In this document: positions 54,177 to 61,324 of the stretch, in pieces
Position numbering within the stretch: the stretch's first letter is position 1
Layout of the letters: every line of letters begins with the position of its first letter
Source: Streptomyces finlayi
GTDB taxonomy: Bacteria; Actinomycetota; Actinomycetes; Streptomycetales; Streptomycetaceae
Direction of reading: 5' to 3'
DNA: 64,000 bases
Assembly (NCBI RefSeq): GCF_014216315.1
Contig: NZ_CP045702.1
Location: 1,054,001-1,118,000 of the forward strand
Made by a program: the position numbers and the translations under genes
Notes under the pieces: generated by a model
Databases searched by the model: none
Told to the model about the DNA's origin: nothing
The model's input: the letters and a program-made list of their open reading frames with translations, nothing else

Positions 54177-54950
54177 TCACTCGTCCGAGCCCGCAGCGCA
54201 CGGCGGTACCTCGGCGACGAAGAACAAGAAGCTGGTCCTGGTCGAAAGAGCCTGGAAACCTTCGGGGTACAGCTCACGGGCGGCCGGGTCCGGCTGCGGC
54301 TCGCTGATGGCGGCGACACGGAAACCGGCGGCGGCGAAGGCGTCGCTCATCGCGTGCAACGGCCTGCGCCAGAACCTCATCGGGAAGGACTGTCCGTTGA
54401 ACGTCCAGTCGAAGGTATAGCTGGTGGTCGCGAAATAGTCGGGCCGGGGCTCCTGGATCGTATAGGCCACGAAAGGGTGGTCCACCGATGCGATCAGCCG
54501 GCCACCGGGCCTGAGCACGCGCCGCAACTCGGCCAGCGTCGGCCCCCAGTCCTCCAGGTAGTGCAGCACCAGCGACGCGACCACGTCGTCGAACGCGCCG
54601 TCGGCGAACGGCAGACGGTCGTTCAGGTCGGCCACGTGCAGATCCGCGTCGTCACCGAGCCGGCGCCTGGCCAACGCCAGCATTCCGGCGCTGGAGTCGA
54701 TGCCGGTGACGACGGCCCCGCGGTCGCGCAGTGCGGCGGACAGGGGGCCCGATCCGCAGCCGGCGTCCAGGATTCGGCGGCCTGCCACGGCTCCGGCGAG
54801 AGCCACCATCGCGGGCCGCTCGTGGTACGCGTTCAGAAGGCCGTTCTCGTTCTCCACCGCGTACGCCTCGGCGAAGCTGTCGTAGTCGTTCGCCCGGGCC
54901 GGTTCTGCGGGCTGCGCGGGGCTCTTGGCCACATCGGCTACTCGTTCCAT
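54177..54950 (-). CDS. Class I SAM-dependent methyltransferase
   Basis: 257 residues from ATG 54950. Motif I is RILDAGCGSGPLSAALRD (near residue 60), motif II VTGIDSSAGML, motif IV FDDVVASLVLHYLEDW, and a post-motif LRRVLRPGGRLI. It is a UbiE/Methyltransf_11-type enzyme; the substrate cannot be read. Confidence 0.9.
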   Translation of the reverse strand: MERVADVAKSPAQPAEPARANDYDSFAEAYAVENENGLLNAYHERPAMVALAGAVAGRRILDAGCGSGPLSAALRDRGAVVTGIDSSAGMLALARRRLGDDADLHVADLNDRLPFADGAFDDVVASLVLHYLEDWGPTLAELRRVLRPGGRLIASVDHPFVAYTIQEPRPDYFATTSYTFDWTFNGQSFPMRFWRRPLHAMSDAFAAAGFRVAAISEPQPDPAARELYPEGFQALSTRTSFLFFVAEVPPCAAGSDE

Positions 54951-55054
54951 CGTCGCACCCTAGTGGCCCATGACCCGCCGGTCCGGCCGTTCGCCCGTAC
55001 GCCCGTGAGGCGCGGTGTCAGGGCCGCGCCCCACGGGCTGTCTGTGCACGCCGC

Positions 55055-55600
55055 CTATGCGGCGGCCGTGAGCCGCGCCACCGCAAGGCATGTCAACGCG
55101 CGGTCGTGGGGTGCGTCGTCCAGGGCGCGGTGGAGTGTCATCCCCTCGATCAGCGCGTCGAGTTGGCGAGCCGTGTCCGCGTCGAAGTGCTGCTCCAGCA
55201 GCTGACGACTGCGCCGCATCCACGCCTGGGTCAGCGACCGGTACTCCACGTGCCGGGCCGCGAGCGTGTACAGCTCCTGCGCGAGGACGAGATCGCGGCG
55301 TGGGCCCTCGGAGAGTGTGTGGATGAGGTCGGTGACCGCCTCGCGGGCCTGGTCGGTGGTGTCGGCGCCCCCGAGGTGCAGCGCGAAGACGACCTCGACA
55401 TGTTGGGCGAACCCGGTGAACGCCTCCCGCAGCAGCTCCTCGATGCCCGAGAAGTGGTACGTCATCGAGCCGAGCGGCACCCCCGCTCGGGTGGCGATCT
55501 TGCGGTGGGAGACACCCGCGACGCCGTCGTCGGCGATCAGGTCCAGCGTGGCGGTGATGATCCGCTCGCGCCGCTGCGGATCGGTCTGTCCGGTGGCCAT
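55055..55600 (-). CDS. TetR-family transcriptional regulator
   Basis: 181 residues from ATG 55600. The N-terminal helix-turn-helix reads RERIITATLDLIADDGVAGV and HRKIATRAGVPLGSMTYHFS. It follows the acetyltransferase gene by 10 bp on the same strand, so it probably represses its own operon through the operators at 56201-56234. Confidence 0.92.
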   Translation of the reverse strand: MATGQTDPQRRERIITATLDLIADDGVAGVSHRKIATRAGVPLGSMTYHFSGIEELLREAFTGFAQHVEVVFALHLGGADTTDQAREAVTDLIHTLSEGPRRDLVLAQELYTLAARHVEYRSLTQAWMRRSRQLLEQHFDADTARQLDALIEGMTLHRALDDAPHDRALTCLAVARLTAAA

Positions 55601-55610
55601 GACGTACGCC

Positions 55611-56198
55611 TCAGATGCTGCGGACGGGCCGCGCGGGATTGCCCACCGCGACGACGTCGGCGGGCACGTCCTTCGTGACCACCGCACCAGCCCCGATGAC
55701 CGAGTTGTCACCGATCGTCACGCCGGGGCACACGATCGCTCCTCCGCCGAGCCAGACGTTGTCACCGATCGTGATCGGCAGCGCGGCTTCGAGCTTGTCG
55801 CGCCGGGGCTGAGGCTCCACGGGGTGCGTGGGCGTGAGGAGTTGTACGTTCGGGCCGATCTGGCAGTCCTCACCGATGGTGATCTGCGCGACGTCCAGCG
55901 CGGTCAGGTTGTAGTTGACGAACGTGCGGGCCCCGATGGCGATGTTGCTGCCGTAGTCGACGTGGAGCGGCGGGCGCACGTCGACACCCTCCCCCACGGA
56001 GCCGAGCAGGTCCGCCAGCACCGGCCGGGCGGCGGCGGTGTCCTCGATGTACGCCGCCTGGTAACGCGCCGCAAGCCGCATGGCGCGCTGCTGGAGGCGG
56101 GCGATCTCCGGGTCGTCGGCGATGTAGAGATCGCCCGCGAGCATCCGCTCCAGATTGGTACGCGGGTCGTCAGCGAAGTAGTCCGTCTCCGTCGTCAT
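55611..56198 (-). CDS. Sugar O-acetyltransferase (maltose/galactoside type, left-handed beta-helix)
   Basis: 195 residues from ATG 56198. An N-terminal maltose-acetyltransferase domain (RTNLERMLAGDLYIADDPEI) precedes hexapeptide repeats with the catalytic His region LLTPTHPVEPQPRRD, and the end IVCPGVTIGDNSVIGAGAVV. No Shine-Dalgarno precedes the ATG; a leaderless mRNA is likely. First gene of the operon with TetR. Confidence 0.92.
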   Translation of the reverse strand: MTTETDYFADDPRTNLERMLAGDLYIADDPEIARLQQRAMRLAARYQAAYIEDTAAARPVLADLLGSVGEGVDVRPPLHVDYGSNIAIGARTFVNYNLTALDVAQITIGEDCQIGPNVQLLTPTHPVEPQPRRDKLEAALPITIGDNVWLGGGAIVCPGVTIGDNSVIGAGAVVTKDVPADVVAVGNPARPVRSI

Positions 56199-56200
56199 GC

Positions 56201-56234
56201 GTACGACCGTACACTGGGGGGTGTACGATCGTAC
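56201..56234. promoter_or_regulatory. Paired palindromic operators of the acetyltransferase-tetR operon
   Basis: GTACGACCGTAC (56201-56212, one mismatch from perfect) and GTACGATCGTAC (56223-56234, perfect) have centres 22 bp apart, two helical turns. They overlap the expected promoter of the gene starting at 56198. Confidence 0.65.
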
Positions 56235-56273
56235 GCTCCCTCGCTCCCTGAGGTCGTACGGTCCCTCACTCCT

Positions 56274-57485
56274 TCAGCGGGCCGCCGCCGTGTCCAGCAG
56301 GCGCTTCGCGGACTCCGCCGCCCCGTCCGTACGGATCGCGCCCGCCACCGACTTCGCCCGCTCGCGGGTTTCTGGGGTCAGAGCCGCCCCGAGCGCGGCC
56401 ACCAGCGACTGGAAGGTCGGCGTCGGGCCGTCGTGCGCCGCGCCGATACCCAGGTCGGCCACCCGCCCCGCCCAGAACGACTGGTCCCCCGCCTGGGGTA
56501 CGACCACCTGCGGCGCACCGGCGCGGGCGGCCGTCGTGGTGGTCCCCGCGCCGCCGTGGTGCACGACGGCGGCCACCCGGCCGAACAGTGCCTGCTGGTT
56601 GACCTCACCCACGGCGAAACAGTCGTCCCGGTCGTCGATCAGCCCCAGCTCCGCCCAGCCGCGCCCGACGAGTACCCGGCGGCCCTGTGCCCGGATCGCC
56701 TCGATCGCCACCCCGGCGATGCCCTCGGACACGCCGCGCATACTGCCGAAGCCCACGTAGACCGGTGGCGCACCCGCGTCCAGGAACGCCACCAACTCCT
56801 CCGGGAGCGGGCGCTCGTCCGGCATGATCCACGCACCGGTGTGTACGACGTCGAGGTCGGCGGTCTCCTGCCACGGGTCCAGCACCGGGTCCGCCGCCAG
56901 CCAAGGCTGTCCGGTGAAGATGAACGTGCAGACGTCATCCGCCGACGGCAGACCGACCGACTCCCGGTGCGCGTTGACCGACTCGCCGTGCAGCCTGTTG
57001 AAGAGCTGGGCGTTGAGCTCCCAGAGTGCCCGGTTGCCGGCCCCTTCCGGCGGGGCCGCCAGCCCCGGCAGCAGCGGCGCGGGCGGCGGTGCGCGGTGCG
57101 GTGTGGGCAGCAGGTACGAGCAGAAGGTCGCGTACACGTACGGGATGCCCAGCTTCTCGGCCGCCGACCGCGAGCCGAAATGCGCGAGCCCGGTGGCCAG
57201 GAGCACGTCACACCCCTCGGCCGCCGCCGTGACGGGCTCGAACTGCCCGGCCAGCTCGGCGACACGCCGGGCCGCCTCCGCCGGTGACCCCGGCGCCACC
57301 ATCGTGCCCATCGGCGCACCGATGGGCACCAGCTCCACGCCGACACCGGCCAGCAGGTCCACGAACTCCTTGTCCGGCGGAGCGCACACCCGTACCTCCG
57401 CGCCGAGGGCCCGCACCTGCACGGCGAGTGCCACCAGCGGCTCGACATCCCCGCGCGACCCGTACGTCGTCAACAGCACACGCAT
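56274..57485 (-). CDS. GT1-family glycosyltransferase (vancomycin GtfB-like)
   Basis: 403 residues from ATG 57485. The start VLLTTYGSRGDVEPLVALAV and the C-terminal VVHHGGAGTTTTAARAGAPQ followed by a PQAGDQ segment mark the GT-B fold glycosyltransferases of natural-product type. No biosynthetic cluster surrounds it; detoxification or lipid glycosylation are alternatives. Confidence 0.9.
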   Translation of the reverse strand: MRVLLTTYGSRGDVEPLVALAVQVRALGAEVRVCAPPDKEFVDLLAGVGVELVPIGAPMGTMVAPGSPAEAARRVAELAGQFEPVTAAAEGCDVLLATGLAHFGSRSAAEKLGIPYVYATFCSYLLPTPHRAPPPAPLLPGLAAPPEGAGNRALWELNAQLFNRLHGESVNAHRESVGLPSADDVCTFIFTGQPWLAADPVLDPWQETADLDVVHTGAWIMPDERPLPEELVAFLDAGAPPVYVGFGSMRGVSEGIAGVAIEAIRAQGRRVLVGRGWAELGLIDDRDDCFAVGEVNQQALFGRVAAVVHHGGAGTTTTAARAGAPQVVVPQAGDQSFWAGRVADLGIGAAHDGPTPTFQSLVAALGAALTPETRERAKSVAGAIRTDGAAESAKRLLDTAAAR

Positions 57486-57571
57486 TCCGGACTCCCGATT
57501 CCTCAGTCCCAACGGCTCAGGCCGACGATTCTGCGGTACGGCGGGGGCCTTGCCGCTAGGCCCTCGGTGCG

Positions 57572-58042
57572 CTACATGTTGAGAGTGGAAAGAGGTGGCC
57601 ACTCCCCATCCACATCGACGGTCGGCGACAGCGTCAGCAGGTTGCGCCAGTCATTCATGAAGACGGCGGTCGCACCCTCGTAGCTCACTCCCGTGAACGG
57701 GTTGGAGTAGCACATGACGGCGACCCATCGCAGGGCGCGGTCCGCGTCGAGGCGGGCGAGATAGCCGACGTTGCCCATACCGCTCCCGCCGCCGGACATC
57801 CATCCCGATCCGTCCGGCAGCGGGCTCTCGAAATAGGTGTTCACGTCCGTGGTGCCGTCCGCCGCCAGGGCGATGGTCACGTCGAGCCGCTTCCCCAGGC
57901 GGAAGGGGATCGGCTGCCCGGCGTCCGGGTGATAGGCGCCGGGGCCGGGCACGTGCAGCTCCAGAGCGGTGTCGTCCCGCCTGTACAGGCCATCCGTGTA
58001 CGGCATCTCCTCCGCCGCCCACAGCCGCTCGATCACTCCCAC
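57572..58042 (-). CDS. Hypothetical protein downstream of the ATPase gene
   Basis: 156 residues from GTG 58042 (GTG 58036 and TTG 58072 are alternatives; none has an ideal ribosome site). No family recognised. Features: EEMPYTDGLYRRDDTALELH, GSGWMSGGGSGMGNVGYLAR, and an ending with VAVMCYSNPFTGVSYEG. It starts within 45 bp of the ATPase stop and is probably co-transcribed with it. Confidence 0.65.
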   Translation of the reverse strand: MGVIERLWAAEEMPYTDGLYRRDDTALELHVPGPGAYHPDAGQPIPFRLGKRLDVTIALAADGTTDVNTYFESPLPDGSGWMSGGGSGMGNVGYLARLDADRALRWVAVMCYSNPFTGVSYEGATAVFMNDWRNLLTLSPTVDVDGEWPPLSTLNM

Positions 58043-58086
58043 AGGGCCACCGCCTACCGTCTTCCCGTCCAACCGGACACCGGCGG

Positions 58087-58551
58087 TCAGTACAGCAGGT
58101 CCAGTTCCGCGCGAACCGTCTTGCCCGGTGCGCCGTGGCGGTCGCGCACGCCCCATCGGTCGGCCAGGGCATCGACCAGGACCAGGCCCCGGCCGGTCTC
58201 CGCGTCGAGCGGGGGTGGGGCGATGTCGGCGGGTGACGGCGGGCGGGCTTCGGTGCGGGTGTCGGAGACCTCGATGCCGAGCGTGCTGAGCGCCGGGCCG
58301 CGTGGGGTCAGGGTCAGTACGAGTTCGAAGTCCCGGCCCGGTACACGGCCGTGGATCGCGGCGTTGGCCGCCAGTTCCGCGACGAGCAGCGCGGCCGTGT
58401 CGGACACATCGCCGCCGTACGGGATGCCCCACCGGTCCAGCTCGAAGCGGGCGAACCGCCGGGCAAGGCGGGCGCCACGCGGGGTGGCGCTGAAGCGCTG
58501 GGTGAACTCACGGACTGAGCGGGGGCAATGGGTTGCCGGGGGTGCTTCCAT
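58087..58551 (-). CDS. Histidine-kinase-like ATP-binding protein (anti-sigma-like)
   Basis: 154 residues from ATG 58551. The HATPase_c_2 N box is VAELAANAAIHG (near residue 72) and the G box DAETGRGLVLVDALADRWGV. There is no sensor domain. In Streptomyces such small ATPases accompany WhiJ/AbaA-like DUF5753 regulators and DUF397 proteins, both encoded 2 kb away here. A role as a regulatory kinase or anti-sigma factor is inferred. Confidence 0.85.
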   Translation of the reverse strand: MEAPPATHCPRSVREFTQRFSATPRGARLARRFARFELDRWGIPYGGDVSDTAALLVAELAANAAIHGRVPGRDFELVLTLTPRGPALSTLGIEVSDTRTEARPPSPADIAPPPLDAETGRGLVLVDALADRWGVRDRHGAPGKTVRAELDLLY

Positions 58552-58597
58552 ACGACGAGCGTGGCTGCCGCACCGACCACCTCTCCAGATCGGGCGG

Positions 58598-58657
58598 CCG
58601 TACGCGGAGTGCGCGTACGGGTACGACCGCCGGACCGTCGGGGTCACGGACCGTGAC
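58598..58657. promoter_or_regulatory. Composite palindromic module, copy 1
   Basis: Element A: CCGTACGC (58598-58605) and GCGTACGG (58613-58620), followed by GTAC. Element B: GTCACGGACCGTGAC (58643-58657), 22 bp further. The same two elements recur at 59995-60055 with 21 bp between them. Lies 46 bp upstream of the ATPase gene. Confidence 0.6.
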
Positions 58658-59019
58658 TCGGGGCTCGCATCCCGAGACCCGAGACCTGAGATCCGAGACC
58701 CGGGCCGAGTTCCTCACTCTTTGGAGGGTACGCAGGAGGGTGCGCGGCCCGAAGCTCAAGCCCCGGGATTCGGGCATCGGGATACGAGACGCGAGGCCCG
58801 AGCTTCTTCCCAACCACCGGGTAAATAAAGCTGGTTAAGGAAAACCAACCCCACCTCCCCCACCCGTCACGGCGCGCAAGTACGACTAATCAGGAGCGGC
58901 TTGCGGCGCGCCCGCGCGGGTGCTTACGGTGCCGAGACACAGACAAACGACCCCGACACGGTGTTAGCGCACCGGGCCGGGGTCTCACCGCAAGATCGAG
59001 ACATCAGAAGGTCGATCCC
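58658..59019. other. Gene-free stretch with degenerate GAGACC repeats
   Basis: Plus-strand copies of (C/T)CCGAGACC-like units around 58670-58702. No gene, start or RNA recognised before the GTG at 59020. Confidence 0.4.
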
Positions 59020-59970
59020 GTGGCTACCACAAACATTAGCCCTGCCCTGCGCCCGCACGCATCCCCGTCGCCGTACCCGATGGCCAAGCCCGGTTACGGC
59101 AAGCGATCCACCCCCGACCAGGCCCCTCGCCAGGCCGAGGACTTCGCCCTGCTGCCGGAGCGCGAGCGGTACATCGCGTCCTTCGTCGACCGGCTGCCCG
59201 AGGGGGCCGCGATGACGGTCAAGACCCTCGCCAAGCAGCTCCCCCGCTACGGTCAGCAGGCCGTCGGCACCGCACTCACCGCACTGTCGGTGGCGGGTCA
59301 CCTGCGGCGCGTACGACGCCCGGCGGGCGTGGGAGACCAGGTCCGCTGGGTCTTCCGCACGTTCTGGTCCCGCACAGCGCGCGACAACGAGTGGTGGGCC
59401 GCCTTCATCGCCGCCGAGGACGGCAAGGGGGTGGCGGCGGTGCGCGAAACCACCCCGGCGCCCGCACCGGCGCCCGCACCGGTCGTTGCGGTCGTTGCGG
59501 TCGAGCCGCCTGCCCCGCAACCCGGCCACTCCCCCTCGCCCGCCTATCGTGCGCTCGCCCAACTCGGTTGCCGAGACGCCCGCTTGGCCCTTTCCGCCGA
59601 AGACTGCGTGGCCCTGGAGGGACTTGCCGCGGAGTGGCTGGCGCGGGGTGCGAGTGCGGAGTATCTGGCCCACGCCCTGACCGCCGGGCTCCCCGAAGCG
59701 GTGGACGTACCGCGCGGCTTCGTACGCCGCCGCCTCCGCGACAAGATGCCGCCGCGCCTGACCACTCCGACCGCTGCTCCCGTACGCCGGACGATGGTGG
59801 AGTGCACCGCGTGCGGCGTCCCGGGTCGCCCGGAGGCGCTCCCGGACGGACTGTGCCGCGCATGCCGCCCCACGCTCGCGACGGCTGCGGACTGCGTCGG
59901 CGACAGACCTGTGGGGCGTGACGTGCACGCCCTCGTCGACCAGTTGCGCGGGCTCGCGCGGACGCCGTGA
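59020..59970 (+). CDS. Winged-helix protein with C-terminal zinc ribbon (annotated MarR-like in relatives)
   Basis: 316 residues from GTG 59020, GAAGG eight bases upstream. Residues about 40-120 form a winged helix (VDRLPEGAAMTVKTLAKQLP, then LTALSVAGHLRRVRRPAG). An Ala-Pro linker, an all-helical middle and a zinc ribbon follow (CTACGVPGRPEALPDGLCRAC, read as CxxC near 272 and CxxC near 289). Probably a DNA-binding regulator. Confidence 0.7.
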   Translation: MATTNISPALRPHASPSPYPMAKPGYGKRSTPDQAPRQAEDFALLPERERYIASFVDRLPEGAAMTVKTLAKQLPRYGQQAVGTALTALSVAGHLRRVRRPAGVGDQVRWVFRTFWSRTARDNEWWAAFIAAEDGKGVAAVRETTPAPAPAPAPVVAVVAVEPPAPQPGHSPSPAYRALAQLGCRDARLALSAEDCVALEGLAAEWLARGASAEYLAHALTAGLPEAVDVPRGFVRRRLRDKMPPRLTTPTAAPVRRTMVECTACGVPGRPEALPDGLCRACRPTLATAADCVGDRPVGRDVHALVDQLRGLARTP

Positions 59971-59994
59971 CGCCCCCACGCGCCAGGTCGGCGA

Positions 59995-60055
59995 CCCGTA
60001 CGCTGGGTCAGCGTACGGGTACACACGGTAGACACGCCCGGTCACCGAACGTGAC
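59995..60055. promoter_or_regulatory. Composite palindromic module, copy 2 (upstream of the WhiJ-like gene)
   Basis: Element A: CCCGTACGCTG (59995-60005) and CAGCGTACGGG (60009-60019), 11-bp perfect arms. Element B: GTCACCGAACGTGAC (60041-60055). Element A could also serve as the terminator of the winged-helix gene, which ends 25 bp before it. Confidence 0.65.
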
Positions 60056-60109
60056 GATGGATCAGTTGGGTTGGAGCGGTTGGGGGACAGGCGCGAAGGG
60101 TGACCGGAG

Positions 60110-60961
60110 ATGGCCGACATCGGGGGCAGTACGGGTGGAGCTACGAGCGGTGGGGAGCCGGAATTCTCCGACAGCCTCAAAGCGTTCGGCGAGGTCGTCA
60201 AGGCGTTCCGCAAGCGGGCCGGTCTGACACAGGAGGAATTCGCACCGCTGGTCTGCTATTCGGTGCCGACGATCGCCTCCATCGAGCAGGGCCGCCGCTT
60301 CCCTCCCGCGGACTTCGTGGAACGCGCGGAGGTGGTGCTGGACGCGTTCGGCGCGATCCGGGGAGCGGCACGGCATCTGTCCCGGCGGCCGGGGCTCGCC
60401 ACATGGTTCCGTCAGTGGGCGACGCTCGAGGCGGAGGCGGTGAGCCTCTATACGTACGAATGCCGTTTGGTCCCTGGGCTGTTGCAGACGGAGGCGTACG
60501 CGCGGACGTTGTTCGTGAACCAGCTGCCGCCGTTGGGTGACGACCAGGTCGAGGTGCAGATGGCTGCACGGACGGACCGGCAGCGACTTCTGAGGGAGCG
60601 GCCGAACACCTCGTACAGCTTCATTCTCGAAAGCCATCTGTTCGACCGGCAGACGGGCGGGCGTACTGTGACATGTGACCTCATCAGCCATGTAATCGAG
60701 TTGGCGGAGCTGCGGAACATCGAGATTCAGGTCATGCCGATCAAGCGTCACGACCATGCCGGATTGCACGGCCCCATGCAGCTCTGCGAAACGCCGAACA
60801 ATCGATGGCTCGGTTACTGCGAGGGACAGGAGAGCGGTCTACTCATCACCGACCCCAAAGTGGTCAGCACGCTCCAGATGCGGTATGCCAGGATGCGGTC
60901 ACAGGCTCTCTCCCTGGAGGACTCCCTGAGCCTGTTGCGGCAGATGCGAGGAGCGGTATGA
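60110..60961 (+). CDS. WhiJ/Scr1-type regulator: XRE helix-turn-helix plus DUF5753
   Basis: 283 residues from ATG 60110. The helix-turn-helix is residues about 23-78 (FRKRAGLTQEEFAPLVCYSV, then IASIEQGRRFPP). DUF5753 follows: LYTYECRLVPGLLQTEAYAR, then RPNTSYSFILESHLF, and GPMQLCETPNNRWLGYCEGQ. Family members such as WhiJ control development and antibiotic onset. The stop overlaps the DUF397 start by ATGA. Module copy 2 upstream suggests autoregulation. Confidence 0.9.
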   Translation: MADIGGSTGGATSGGEPEFSDSLKAFGEVVKAFRKRAGLTQEEFAPLVCYSVPTIASIEQGRRFPPADFVERAEVVLDAFGAIRGAARHLSRRPGLATWFRQWATLEAEAVSLYTYECRLVPGLLQTEAYARTLFVNQLPPLGDDQVEVQMAARTDRQRLLRERPNTSYSFILESHLFDRQTGGRTVTCDLISHVIELAELRNIEIQVMPIKRHDHAGLHGPMQLCETPNNRWLGYCEGQESGLLITDPKVVSTLQMRYARMRSQALSLEDSLSLLRQMRGAV

Positions 60962-61203
60962 GCACCACAGAACTGACCTGGTTCAAGAGCAGCTACAGCA
61001 GCGGCTCGGGCGACTCCTGCGTAGAAGTAGCTCTCTCCTGGCACAAGTCCAGTTACAGCAGCGGGTCCGGCGATGACTGCGTAGAAGTCGCCACCTGCCC
61101 CGACACCATCCACGTACGCGACTCCAAGGTGACCGAGGGTCCCCAGCTCGCCCTCACGCCCGGCTCCTGGACGAGCTTCGTCTCGTACGCCGCGGGAGCC
61201 TGA
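60958..61203 (+). CDS. DUF397 protein with internally duplicated core
   Basis: 81 residues, coupled to the DUF5753 gene by ATGA. The DUF397 core appears twice in tandem: WFKSSYSSGSGDSCVEVA and WHKSSYSSGSGDDCVEVA, followed by the normal end HVRDSKVTEG, then LALTPGSWTSFVSYA. Relatives usually have one core. DUF397 proteins are thought to antagonise or co-act with the neighbouring DUF5753 regulator. Confidence 0.9.
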   Translation: MSTTELTWFKSSYSSGSGDSCVEVALSWHKSSYSSGSGDDCVEVATCPDTIHVRDSKVTEGPQLALTPGSWTSFVSYAAGA

Positions 61204-61324
61204 GACCGCACATCAGTGCGTCCCGTCTTGATAGCGTCGCCCTCACGGCTGCGGGACTTCCCCCCGCCCTCAGCCGTGGGGGAATTCTGGGGACGCTCGC
61301 GGCAGGGACGAAGAGGGCCGACGC

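Noticed and set aside
59995..60019. Reading of the 11-bp palindrome only as a terminator of the winged-helix gene
   Set aside because: A second copy with the same flanking GTAC and partner element exists at 58598, far from any gene end, so a regulatory site is the better primary call.
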